Source: KBS50 sp042434095
GTDB taxonomy: Bacteria > Actinomycetota > Actinomycetes > Mycobacteriales > Micromonosporaceae
DNA: 64,000 nucleotides
Direction of reading: 5' to 3'
Assembly (NCBI RefSeq): GCF_042434095.1
Contig: NZ_JBHLUE010000011.1
Span: 372,001 to 436,000, forward strand
The notes under the pieces were generated by a model. The model saw nothing but the letters and a program-made list of their open reading frames with translations. It did no database searches and was not told the origin of the DNA. The translations under genes were made by a program, and so were the position numbers. Below are positions 7,791 to 14,920 of the stretch, piece after piece. Within the stretch, counting starts at the first letter, position 1. Each line of letters starts with the position of its first letter.

Positions 7791-9509
7791 ATGGCCGACA
7801 GCACCCCGGCACGACCCGCTCCGCGCCCGGCCGGCGCCGCCCGGCGCCCCGGCCGAGCCCGCGGCGAGGGGCAGTGGGCGCTCGGGCACCGGGAACCGCT
7901 CAACGCCAACGAGCGGATCAAGAAGGACGACGACCCGCTCAACGTGCGGGCCCGGATCGAGCAGCTTTACGCGCACCGTGGCTTCGGCTCCATCGACCCG
8001 GCCGACCTGCGGGGGCGGTTCCGGTGGTGGGGTCTCTACACCCAGCGGCGGGCCGGCATCGACGGCGGCCGCACGGCGGTGCTGGAGCCGCACGAGCTCG
8101 AGGACGAATACTTCATGCTCCGGGTCCGGGTGGACGGCGGCCAGCTCAGCCTGGCCCAGCTGCGGACCGTCGCGGAGATCTCCGAGCGGTACGCCCGGAA
8201 CACCGCCGACATCACCGATCGGCAGAACATCCAGCTGCACTGGGTACGCATCGAGGACGTACCGGAGATCTGGCGGCGGCTGGAGGCCGTCGGGCTGCAG
8301 ACCACCGAGGCGTGCGGGGACTCGCCCCGGGTGGTGCTGGGCAGCCCGGTGGCCGGCGTGGCGGAGGCCGAACTGGTGGACCCGACGCCGGCGCTGGATG
8401 AGATCGTCCGGCGCCACATCGGCAGCCCGGAGTTCTCCAACCTGCCCCGCAAGTTCAAGTCCTCGATCTCCTGGCTGGCGGACACCCCGTACGAGGTCAA
8501 CGACATCGCGTTCCTCGGCGTCGAGCACCCGGAGCACGGGCCGGGCTTCGACCTGTGGGTGGGCGGCGGCCTGAGCACCAACCCGATGCTGGCGCAGCGG
8601 CTGGGGGCGTGGGTGCCGCTGGCCGAGGTGCCGGACGTCTGGGCCGGGGTGATCGGGATCTTCCGCGACTACGGCTACCGTCGGCTGCGCAACCGGGCCC
8701 GGCTGAAGTACCTGGTGGCGGACTGGGGCGTCGAGCGGTTCCGGGACGTGCTCGAGAAGGAATACCTGGGCCGCACCCTGCTGGACGGTCCGCCGCCCGA
8801 GCTGCCGGCCAAGCCGGTCGACCACATCGGCGTGCACCCGCAGCGGGACGGCCTCCGCTACGTTGGCGCCGCGCCCGTGGTGGGCCGGACCTCCGGCTCC
8901 CAGCTCGCCGAGCTGGCCGACGTGGCGGCCACCGCCGGCAGCGACCGGGTGCGGCTGACGCCGTACCAGAAGCTGCTGGTGCTCGACGTGCCGGCGGACC
9001 GGGTCGACGCCCTGGTCGCGGACCTTGGGCGGATCGGTCTGGCGGCCGAGCCGTCCGCGTGGCGGCGGGACACCATGGCCTGCACCGGCATCGAGTTCTG
9101 CAAGCTGGCGATCGTCGAGACGAAGGCGCGCGGCGCGGAGCTGGTGGCCCGGCTGGAGGAGCGGCTGGGCCGCGCCGAGCTGGGGGACGCGGAGATCTCG
9201 ATCCACCTGAACGGGTGCCCGAACGCGTGCGCCCGCACCCAGACCGCGGACATCGGGCTCAAGGGCCAGATCGTGGTCGGACCGGACGGCCGGCAGGTCG
9301 AGGGGTTCCAGGTACACCTCGGCGGCGGTCTGGGCATGGCCAGCGGGCGGGCGGCCGGGTTCGGCCGCAAGCCGCGGGGCCTGAAGGTCACCGCCGAGGA
9401 GCTTCCGGAGTACGTCGAGCGGCTGACCCGCCGGTACCTGGCCGGTCGGGCGGCCGACGAGCCGTTCGCCCGCTGGGCCACCCGGGTCGACGAGGAGGAG
9501 TTGCGATGA
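7791..9509 (+). CDS. sir: Ferredoxin-dependent sulfite (or nitrite) reductase
   Basis: A 572-residue cytoplasmic siroheme/[4Fe-4S] reductase. The cluster and siroheme ligands are present as ACTGIEFC (Cys431, Cys437) and NGCPNAC (Cys476, Cys480). Two ferredoxin-like half-domains precede siroheme-binding regions. Tyr83 in GLYTQR and Cys175 in TEACGDSPR match in context the Tyr-Cys crosslink pair known from the mycobacterial ferredoxin-sulfite reductase, which favours sulfite over nitrite. GGAGG lies 8 bases before the ATG. It is followed by a zinc-ribbon peptide gene and cysH, so it makes sulfide from the sulfite that CysH releases. The N-terminal 30 residues are a Pro/Arg-rich extension. Confidence 0.92.
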   Translation: MADSTPARPAPRPAGAARRPGRARGEGQWALGHREPLNANERIKKDDDPLNVRARIEQLYAHRGFGSIDPADLRGRFRWWGLYTQRRAGIDGGRTAVLEPHELEDEYFMLRVRVDGGQLSLAQLRTVAEISERYARNTADITDRQNIQLHWVRIEDVPEIWRRLEAVGLQTTEACGDSPRVVLGSPVAGVAEAELVDPTPALDEIVRRHIGSPEFSNLPRKFKSSISWLADTPYEVNDIAFLGVEHPEHGPGFDLWVGGGLSTNPMLAQRLGAWVPLAEVPDVWAGVIGIFRDYGYRRLRNRARLKYLVADWGVERFRDVLEKEYLGRTLLDGPPPELPAKPVDHIGVHPQRDGLRYVGAAPVVGRTSGSQLAELADVAATAGSDRVRLTPYQKLLVLDVPADRVDALVADLGRIGLAAEPSAWRRDTMACTGIEFCKLAIVETKARGAELVARLEERLGRAELGDAEISIHLNGCPNACARTQTADIGLKGQIVVGPDGRQVEGFQVHLGGGLGMASGRAAGFGRKPRGLKVTAEELPEYVERLTRRYLAGRAADEPFARWATRVDEEELR

Positions 9510-9595
9510 GCGAGCGCAGCGAATTGAGCGCGCAGCACCGGCTGGGGCGCGGCGGGCGGGGAATCATCAGGCTCTGTGGGGTGGGGCTGTCATGA
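9506..9595 (+). CDS. Possible 29-residue coupled ORF, or a repeat element
   Basis: An ATG overlapping the stop of the reductase gene by ATGA opens a 29-codon frame whose own stop overlaps the ATG of the next gene, again by ATGA. The peptide starts MSERSELSAQHRLGRGG. The opening bases ATGAGCGAGCGCAGCGAA resemble short repeats I have often seen at actinobacterial gene ends, so it may be a translated repeat fragment that keeps the operon translationally coupled, not a functional gene. Confidence 0.35.
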   Translation: MSERSELSAQHRLGRGGRGIIRLCGVGLS

Positions 9596-9759
9596 GCGGG
9601 CAGGGTGAGGGTCGAGCCGTCCCGTTCTACTGCCCGTACTGCGGCGAGGAGGACCTGCGGCCGCACGCCGACACGCACGGGGCCTGGGAGTGCCGGGCCT
9701 GCGCCCGGGTGTTCACGGTCCGCTTCACCGGCCTGCTGGCGCGGGAGGTGGAGTCGTGA
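9592..9759 (+). CDS. Small zinc-ribbon protein of the sulfate-assimilation operon
   Basis: A 55-residue protein with two CxxC knuckles, FYCPYCGEEDLRPH and WECRACARVF, spaced like a rubredoxin/zinc-ribbon. Comparable tiny proteins are found between sir and cysH in other actinobacteria; their task is not established, with metal-binding help for the sulfite or APS reductase a possibility. It is coupled on both sides: its start overlaps the preceding 29-codon frame and its stop overlaps the GTG of cysH by four bases. Confidence 0.8.
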   Translation: MSGQGEGRAVPFYCPYCGEEDLRPHADTHGAWECRACARVFTVRFTGLLAREVES

Positions 9760-10514
9760 CCGGCCCGGTGTCGGCGGCCGGCCTCAACCTGGTCCGCCTC
9801 GGCGCCGAGCCGGAGCCCGGCCGGCGCGACCCGGAGGAGCTGCGCGAGCTGGCCGAGCGGGCTGGGCGGGACCTCGCCGAGGCGCCGGCCGAACGGATCG
9901 CCGAGTGGGCCGCCACGACGTTCGGGGAGCGGTTCTGCGTGACCAGCTCGATGGCGGACGCCGTGCTGGCCCATCTGGTGTCCCGGGTGGCGCCCGGGGT
10001 CGACGTGGTGTTCCTGGACACCGGGCTGCACTTCCCGGAGACGCTCCGGGTCCGCGACACGGTGGCGCGGACGATGCCGGTCAAGGTGCGGTCCATCCGC
10101 CCCCGCCGCACGGTGGGCCAGCAGGACGGCGACCACGGCCCCCGGCTGTTCAACCGGGCGCCGGACGAGTGCTGCGCGCTGCGCAAGGTGGAGCCGCTGG
10201 AGCGGGCCCTGGCCGACTACGACGCCTGGGCCGCCGGGCTGCGCCGGGACGAGTCACCGACCCGGGCCAACACCCCGGTGGTGGGCTTCGACGCGCGGCG
10301 GCGCAAGGTCAAGGTCAACCCCATCGCGGCCTGGAGCCAGGCCGACGTCGACCGCTACATCTCCCGGTGGAACGTGCCGGTCAACGAGCTGTTCCGGCAG
10401 GGCTACTCGTCGATCGGCTGCTGGCCGTGCACCCGCCGTACCTCGGCCGGGGAGGACCCGCGGGCCGGCCGGTGGGCGATGTTCGACAAGACCGAGTGCG
10501 GCCTGCACGCGTGA
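9756..10514 (+). CDS. cysH: Assimilatory adenylyl-sulfate (APS) reductase
   Basis: A 252-residue PAPS/APS reductase. The nucleotide-binding region has TSSMADAVLAHL and FLDTGLHFPET. Two cysteine pairs, Cys139-Cys140 in DECCALRK and Cys222/Cys225 in GCWPCTRR, bind the [4Fe-4S] cluster that marks the APS-using bacterial type, and Cys248 in the C-terminal ECGLH is the catalytic thiol that forms the S-sulfo intermediate. It reduces APS to sulfite and AMP with thioredoxin, feeding the sulfite reductase two genes upstream. Start GTG overlaps the preceding stop (GTGA), and its own stop overlaps the next GTG in the same way. Confidence 0.93.
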   Translation: MTGPVSAAGLNLVRLGAEPEPGRRDPEELRELAERAGRDLAEAPAERIAEWAATTFGERFCVTSSMADAVLAHLVSRVAPGVDVVFLDTGLHFPETLRVRDTVARTMPVKVRSIRPRRTVGQQDGDHGPRLFNRAPDECCALRKVEPLERALADYDAWAAGLRRDESPTRANTPVVGFDARRRKVKVNPIAAWSQADVDRYISRWNVPVNELFRQGYSSIGCWPCTRRTSAGEDPRAGRWAMFDKTECGLHA

Positions 10515-11563
10515 CGGTCGCCTGGCCGCCGGCCGGCGGCATTCGCGAACTGTCGCCGGCCGGGGGCGCCCGGGAGCTGTCGCCGGCCGGGGGCGCCCGG
10601 GAGCTGTCGCCGCCCGGCGCCCGCGAGTTGCAGCCGGCCGGCGGCGCCCGGGAGTTGCAGCCGATCGTGCTGGTCGCGCACGGCAGTCGGGACCCGCGTG
10701 CGGCCGGCGCCACCGAGGCGCTGGCCGCGGCCGTCCGGGCGGCGCGCCCGGGCACCCCGGTGCGGACGAGCTACCTCGACCACGCCGGCCCGCGGCCGGG
10801 CCCGGTGCTGCGGGCCCTGCAGGCGGGCGGGCACGACCGGGCCACGGTGGTGCCGGTGCTGCTCACGGCCGCGTACCACCGCCGGGTCGACATCCCGGCG
10901 GCCGTGGCCGAGGCTCGGGCCGCCGGCCTGCGGATGCCGGTACGCGTCGCCGACGTGCTCGGTCCGCTCGGCGGCCCCGTGGACCCGCTGCTGGTGGCGG
11001 CGCTGCTGCGACGGCTGGCCGAGTCCGGTGGAGCCGGAGCTGACGCCGTGTCCGGAGCTGACGCCGTGTCCGGCGTTGGCGTCGTGCCCGGCGTTGGCGT
11101 CGTGCCCGGCGTCGACCTCGGGGCTGGTGTTGGCGTGGACGCCGGGACCGGCGGGGCTGGTGTCGGCGTGGACGCCGGGACCGGCGGGGCTGGTGTCGGC
11201 GTGGACGCCGGGACCGGCGGGGCCGACGCCCTGCTGCTGACCGCGGCCGGCACCCGGGATGCGGCCGCGCGGGCCGAGGTCGCCCGGGTGGCCGCCGCGC
11301 TGGCCGCGCACACCGGGCTGCCGTGCCGGCTGGCGTACGCCTCGGCGGCTCCGCCGGCGCCCGCCGAGGCGGTCCGGCAGTTGCGGGCCGAGGGGGCGCG
11401 CCGGGTGGCGGTGGTCGCCTACTTCCTGGCCCCGGGCCGGCTGTACGACCTGGCGGCCGACGGAGCACGCGCGGCCGGGGCGGTGACGGTGAGTCAACCG
11501 CTCGGCGCGGCCGAGGAACTCGCCCGGCTGGTCCTTACCCGGGCCGCCGCGGCCGCCGGCTGA
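10511..11563 (+). CDS. CbiX/SirB-like chelatase with internal tandem repeats
   Basis: A 350-residue protein with two CbiX half-domains. The first carries IVLVAHGSRDP (metal-binding His) and LLTAAYHRRVDIP; the second, from about residue 235, has DALLLTAAGTRD and RVAVVAYFLAPG. In this operon the expected role is insertion of iron into sirohydrochlorin to make siroheme for the sulfite reductase. Two regions are odd: residues 8-55 hold five copies of a nine-residue GGARELSPA-type unit, and the linker (about 180-235) is built from 18- and 33-base tandem repeats, including three GVGVDAGTGGA units. Start GTG overlaps the cysH stop. Confidence 0.82.
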   Translation: MTVAWPPAGGIRELSPAGGARELSPAGGARELSPPGARELQPAGGARELQPIVLVAHGSRDPRAAGATEALAAAVRAARPGTPVRTSYLDHAGPRPGPVLRALQAGGHDRATVVPVLLTAAYHRRVDIPAAVAEARAAGLRMPVRVADVLGPLGGPVDPLLVAALLRRLAESGGAGADAVSGADAVSGVGVVPGVGVVPGVDLGAGVGVDAGTGGAGVGVDAGTGGAGVGVDAGTGGADALLLTAAGTRDAAARAEVARVAAALAAHTGLPCRLAYASAAPPAPAEAVRQLRAEGARRVAVVAYFLAPGRLYDLAADGARAAGAVTVSQPLGAAEELARLVLTRAAAAAG

Positions 11564-11610
11564 CCGGGGTCCGTCGCGGCGCGATCCCTTGATCGCAATT
11601 TCAAACTTCG

Positions 11611-11625
11611 AAAACGATTCGTATT
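11611..11625. other. AT-rich near-palindrome, unexplained
   Basis: AAAACGATTCGTATT is a 15-base palindrome with one mismatched pair, in a local AT-rich patch (about 11585-11670) between the convergent chelatase and whiB1 genes. It looks like a repressor site, but no gene start is near it. Confidence 0.25.
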
Positions 11626-11679
11626 CCGACCGTATGCTTGCGGTGACGCAAAGTCCTCGATCGATAATGTGGTCCCGTA

Positions 11680-11726
11680 CACAGCGCGGCGCCCCGGGAT
11701 CTGCTCCCGGGGCGCCGTTGGCTGTG
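11680..11726. terminator. Strong bidirectional terminator between the chelatase gene and whiB1
   Basis: A perfect 13-bp GC stem (CGGCGCCCCGGGA at 11687 with its complement ending 11717, loop TCTGC) is extended below by CACAGC (11680-11685) pairing with GCTGTG (11721-11726). It lies 14 bases beyond the whiB1 stop and terminates both convergent genes. Confidence 0.85.
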
Positions 11727-11740
11727 GGTGGTTCTTCTCC

Positions 11741-11998
11741 TCAGGCGGAGTGAGCGCGCAGGACCCGCAGGCCCCCGCGGCGCTTGACAGCGCGCCGCTC
11801 CTCTTCGCTCATCCCGCCCCAGACGCCGGCGTCCTGACCGGACTCGAGGGCCCAGCGCAGGCACTCGTCGGTCGCGGAGCAGCGCCGGCAGACGGCCTTG
11901 GCCTGCTCGACCTGCAGCAGGGCGGGCCCGGACGTGCCGATCGGGAAGAACAGCTCCGGGTCCTCGTCGCGGCAGGCAGCATGGTGGCGCCAGTCCAT
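11741..11998 (-). CDS. whiB1: WhiB1/WblE-type iron-sulfur transcription factor
   Basis: An 85-residue Wbl protein. Cys9, Cys37, Cys40 and Cys46 ligate the NO-sensitive [4Fe-4S] cluster; the GVWGG turn and the basic KRRGG tail follow. The N-terminal MDWRHHAACRDEDPELFFP matches WhiB1/WblE over WhiB2, WhiB3 or WhiB7. In mycobacteria WhiB1 is essential and binds the primary sigma factor. AGGAG lies about 10 bases before the ATG. An unusually long upstream region (11999-12429) carries two CRP-type palindromes, and a strong terminator follows the gene. Confidence 0.93.
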   Translation of the reverse strand: MDWRHHAACRDEDPELFFPIGTSGPALLQVEQAKAVCRRCSATDECLRWALESGQDAGVWGGMSEEERRAVKRRGGLRVLRAHSA

Positions 11999-12196
11999 GG
12001 CGGCAACACTCCTCGTTCTTGGGCTGGATGCGGTGCTTTTCGTGCTGTTTCTTATTTGCATCCGCATTGCCGACCGCAACGGAATGCATCCGTCCGCTCG
12101 GCAGTGCGTGAGCAGGCTGTGTTATGCGGTGGGACCGATTTCGCAAGGCGTGCCCCAGGGCGCGCAATCCGGCCGTGTCCCGGTATTAACTTCGCT

Positions 12197-12212
12197 TGTG
12201 AATGCTTTCACG
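12197..12212. promoter_or_regulatory. CRP-type binding site 1 upstream of whiB1
   Basis: TGTGAATGCTTTCACG fits the CRP/FNR-family consensus TGTGA-N6-TCACA with one flank mismatch. It lies about 200 bases upstream of the whiB1 start. Mycobacterial whiB1 is a documented target of the cAMP receptor protein Rv3676, which makes the match more than chance. Confidence 0.6.
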
Positions 12213-12229
12213 AACTCCGGCAATGTCAA
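12202..12229 (-). promoter_or_regulatory. Candidate whiB1 promoter
   Basis: On the minus strand TTGACA (12229-12224) and AAGCAT (12207-12202) are separated by 16 bases. The -10 lies inside the N6 of CRP site 1, so CRP binding here would interfere with RNA polymerase at this promoter. A second possible -10, TACTAT, lies at 12338-12333. The start point cannot be settled from sequence. Confidence 0.35.
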
Positions 12230-12257
12230 GGGCGACGCCGGGAAAAATCCCGAGCGG

Positions 12258-12271
12258 GTGAGCTAGCTCAC
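12258..12271. promoter_or_regulatory. CRP-type binding site 2, perfect palindrome
   Basis: GTGAGCTAGCTCAC is a perfect 14-base palindrome of the form GTGA-N6-TCAC. Its centre is 60 bases from that of site 1, which would place two dimers on the same DNA face within about six helical turns. Confidence 0.6.
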
Positions 12272-12376
12272 GACCCTTTTGTCCGGATCTTCGCGCTCCG
12301 GGGGCCCCTCGCTGGCACAGCTGCGAATCAATATAGTACGGTGCGCGCCCCATCGCTGACATTTCCGGCACTTCAC
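12263..12376 (-). CDS. Possible 37-residue upstream ORF with a CxxC motif
   Basis: A GTG at 12376 with a GGAGGAGG ribosome site 5 bases upstream opens a frame starting VKCRKCQRWGAH that stops inside CRP site 2. It lies between the lipid kinase and whiB1, all on the minus strand. The ribosome site is the best support; the peptide is not recognised and an overlapping alternative frame starting at another ATG exists. Confidence 0.25.
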   Translation of the reverse strand: MKCRKCQRWGAHRTILIRSCASEGPPEREDPDKRVVS

Positions 12377-12429
12377 CACCTCCTCCGTCGGCCGCTCCGG
12401 CCATCGATGAAGGTAGCCGTACCCAAGCC

Positions 12430-13377
12430 TCAGCAGATTACTCTTAGTGCTTCAGGTACGGAGGTAAACCGTACCTTCTCCCGCTCGCCAAGGTAGTCGC
12501 CGTCGAGCTGGAACGCCTGCGGACGCCGCGCCACCAGGGTGAACTCGTCGAGGTCGTGCAGCCGCACCACCTGTTTACCGTGCGGATCGGCGTGTTGCGA
12601 CAGGACCTGCGTCACTGTTCGTGTGGCGCTGGGCACGTGCAGGCGGCGCATGGCGAGCAGATCGAGGCCCAGATCGAAGGACGCGCGGGGATTGGGATTC
12701 AACTCACGGTCACCGAAGTACGTCCACGGCGACGTGTTCTGGATGAGGACGGTGGCCAGGTCCTCCGCCGGCTCCTCGCCCGGGCGCTCCAGCATGATGC
12801 TCGGGTGTCGACGCTCGGTGCCGACCAGGAACTGCTGCACCAGCGCCGTCACGTAGAGCGCCGGCGAGGACCGTCGGCCGTGGTACCGGGCCCGCTCCAC
12901 CCGCCGGATCACGGCGGCGTCCAGTCCGAAGCCGGCGCAGAAGGTGAAGTAGCGGTCGTCCGCCCGGCCCAGACCGATGGCCCGGGACCGGCCGGCCCGG
13001 AGCGCCTCCAGGATCACGCCGGCGCCGTCGGACCATTCGCGCGGCATGCCGAGGGCCCGGGCGAACACGTTGGTGGAACCCCCTGGCACCACCGCCAGCC
13101 CGGGCAGTGGCCGGGACCCGGGCGGCGCGCCGGGATCGGCCGGCGGCGCGGTCATCAGCCCGTTGACCACCTCATTGACCGTGCCGTCGCCGCCCAGCGT
13201 GACCACCAGGTCCACCCCGTCCAGCACCGCAGCCCGGCCGAGTGCCACCCCGTGGCCGCGGCGCCGGGTGTACTCGACGGTGAGGTCGACCTCGCTGCGC
13301 AGCGCCCGGACCAGGATGTCCCGGCTGCGTTCACTCGTGGTGGTGGCCTTCGGATTGACCACCAGGACCGCCCGCAT
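12430..13377 (-). CDS. Diacylglycerol/lipid kinase family protein (YegS/DAGK)
   Basis: A 315-residue DAGK catalytic-domain protein. It starts MRAVLVVNPKATTTSER, has the nucleotide-binding LGGDGTVNEVVNGL at about 60-75 and PGGSTNVFARALG at about 100, and ends with the beta-sandwich half including FQLDGDYLG. Members phosphorylate lipids such as diacylglycerol with ATP at the cytoplasmic membrane face. TACAGT sits 7 bases before the ATG, suggesting a leaderless transcript. It is divergent from the small membrane protein gene with only 44 bases between starts, and it precedes whiB1, an order that resembles the mycobacterial Rv3217c-Rv3219 neighbourhood. Confidence 0.85.
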   Translation of the reverse strand: MRAVLVVNPKATTTSERSRDILVRALRSEVDLTVEYTRRRGHGVALGRAAVLDGVDLVVTLGGDGTVNEVVNGLMTAPPADPGAPPGSRPLPGLAVVPGGSTNVFARALGMPREWSDGAGVILEALRAGRSRAIGLGRADDRYFTFCAGFGLDAAVIRRVERARYHGRRSSPALYVTALVQQFLVGTERRHPSIMLERPGEEPAEDLATVLIQNTSPWTYFGDRELNPNPRASFDLGLDLLAMRRLHVPSATRTVTQVLSQHADPHGKQVVRLHDLDEFTLVARRPQAFQLDGDYLGEREKVRFTSVPEALRVIC

Positions 13378-13421
13378 GGCCGGCACTGTATCGCGTCGGC
13401 CCGCGGGTATCGTTCCTCCTC

Positions 13422-13811
13422 GTGACCACCGACGCCGAGACCGTGCCCGCACCGCTGCGCTGGGCGGTGTGCCTGCTCCGGATCGAGGCGGTCGGGCTCG
13501 CCCTGGTGGCCGCCTTTCTGATCTGGTCGGACCTCACGGCCACGGCCGCGGACCTCACCTCGGCCCTGATCGTGACGGCCTTTGCGGTCGGCGGGGCGAT
13601 CCTGCTCTGGGTGCTCGGCGGCGCCCTGTCGGCCCGTCGGGCCGGGGCCCGGGCGCCGGCCATCGTCCTGCAACTGATGCTCTTCCCGGTGGGTTGGTAC
13701 ATGACCCAGGGCGGCCTCGGCTGGGTGGGTGTGCCGCTGATCGTGCTCGGCGCTGCGGTGTGCGGGCTGCTGGTCAGCGGCCCCAGCACCCGGGCGCTCG
13801 GCGCCCGCTGA
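13422..13811 (+). CDS. Small integral membrane protein
   Basis: A 129-residue protein with four hydrophobic segments (about 12-35, 45-67, 78-95 and 99-118) and short polar ends; no catalytic motif. It resembles the short membrane proteins found beside whiB1 in mycobacteria (Rv3217c type) in length and position, which is inference from context. The GTG at 13422 has TATCGT eight bases upstream, pointing to leaderless expression. Function unknown. Confidence 0.7.
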   Translation: MTTDAETVPAPLRWAVCLLRIEAVGLALVAAFLIWSDLTATAADLTSALIVTAFAVGGAILLWVLGGALSARRAGARAPAIVLQLMLFPVGWYMTQGGLGWVGVPLIVLGAAVCGLLVSGPSTRALGAR

Positions 13812-13907
13812 GCCCGGGTCCCCACCGAGGCCCGGCCGGACGACGGGCGGCCGATGGCAGGACGGTCGTGGCAGGTCACCGCGGCGAAGCGGACCGGGGC
13901 GCCGGAC

Positions 13908-14312
13908 CTACCGGGCTCCGCCGCGGCGGGTCAGCAGCGAGATGGTGGCGGTGCCGTCGACGACGGTGGCGGACGCCGAGGTGGTGAGCGCGGTGAGCAC
14001 CTTCCAGGCGAACGAGGACTCCGGCGGCAGGCCGGCGCCCGGCCGGACCGGCACGCTCACCTCGACGGTCAGCGCGTCGTCGGTGACCGCGAAGCGGCAG
14101 CACAGCTCCGCGTTGCGGCCGGCGATGGCCAGCAGCATGGCGCAGGCCTCGTCCACGGCGATGCGCAGATCCTCGATCTCGTCCAGCGCGAAGTGCAGCC
14201 GGGCCGCGAGGCCGGCGGTGGCGGTCCGCAACACACCGAGGTAACCCCCGTCGGCGGGCACCGTGAGCAGGACGACGTCGTCGTCCGTGGGGGGTGGGCT
14301 GAGCTGCGTCAC
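13908..14312 (-). CDS. Anti-sigma regulatory factor-like ATPase (RsbW/HATPase_c_2)
   Basis: A 134-residue protein with the small histidine-kinase-like ATPase fold. The N-box is DEIEDLRIAVDEACAMLL (about 43-60). Family members are serine kinases that bind and inhibit SigB/SigF-type sigma factors or act on anti-anti-sigma partners. No sigma gene adjoins it; it is the third gene of a tight cluster with sodN and an acetyltransferase, the GTG overlapping the upstream stop by four bases, with GGAGG 7 bases before. The G-boxes are degenerate at the C-terminus, so binding rather than kinase activity is possible. Confidence 0.75.
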   Translation of the reverse strand: MTQLSPPPTDDDVVLLTVPADGGYLGVLRTATAGLAARLHFALDEIEDLRIAVDEACAMLLAIAGRNAELCCRFAVTDDALTVEVSVPVRPGAGLPPESSFAWKVLTALTTSASATVVDGTATISLLTRRGGAR

Positions 14313-14920
14313 GGCGTACCTCCGGGTCCGGACTCTACCCGCTGGTGGACCGGGCCGAACTCGACCGGTGCGGGGACCGCGCCGGACCGCTCGGCGAGGG
14401 CCCGCAGGGCGGGCCCGGTCAGCCGGTACGGCACCCATCCGTCGGTCGGTGCCGCGCCGACGGCCCGGTAGAAGTCGCCGGCGGGATTCCAGTCGATCAT
14501 GACCCATTCCAGTCGCTCGTAGCCGCGCTCCACGCAGACCTGGGCCAGCGCGGCGAGCAACCGGCGGCCGGCCCCGGTGCCCCGGGCGGCCGGCCGGACG
14601 TAGAGGTCCTCGAGGTACACGCCGTGCACGCCGGCCCAGGTGGAGAAGTTCAGGAACCACAGCGCGTAGCCGAGCGGAGCGCCGGCGCCGTCGACGGCCA
14701 CGTGCCCGAACAGCGCGGCAGGCCGGTCGGCCGGGAACAGCGCGGCCCGCAGCTGGTTCGCGGTGAGTCGGCACTGCTCGGGCGCCCGCTCGAACTCGGC
14801 CAGCTCGTGCACCATGTCGACGACGGCCGGCACGTCCTCGGGACGTACCGGCCGGATCGTCGGCTCGGAGCGGCGGCCGCGGGATTCCGGGGCGGCCGGT
14901 CCGGGCTCGGTGGCTGTCAC
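14309..14920 (-). CDS. GNAT acetyltransferase, diamine/polyamine (SSAT-like) type
   Basis: A 203-residue GNAT protein. ELAEFERAPEQCRLTANQL near residue 40, FLNFSTWAGVHGVYLEDLYV in the centre and the acetyl-CoA loop RPAARGTGAGRRLL resemble spermidine/spermine N1-acetyltransferase and thialysine acetyltransferases. It would acetylate a small amine in the cytoplasm; the amine is not known. Its GTG overlaps the stop of sodN (GTGA) and its stop overlaps the anti-sigma-like gene, so the three are translationally coupled, an unusual partnership for Ni-SOD. Confidence 0.82.
   Translation of the reverse strand: MTATEPGPAAPESRGRRSEPTIRPVRPEDVPAVVDMVHELAEFERAPEQCRLTANQLRAALFPADRPAALFGHVAVDGAGAPLGYALWFLNFSTWAGVHGVYLEDLYVRPAARGTGAGRRLLAALAQVCVERGYERLEWVMIDWNPAGDFYRAVGAAPTDGWVPYRLTGPALRALAERSGAVPAPVEFGPVHQRVESGPGGTP

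Noticed and set aside
11669..12496. Plus-strand frame across whiB1 and its upstream region.
   Set aside because: It runs antisense to a clear WhiB gene, through its terminator and promoter region, and has no ribosome site or recognisable domain.
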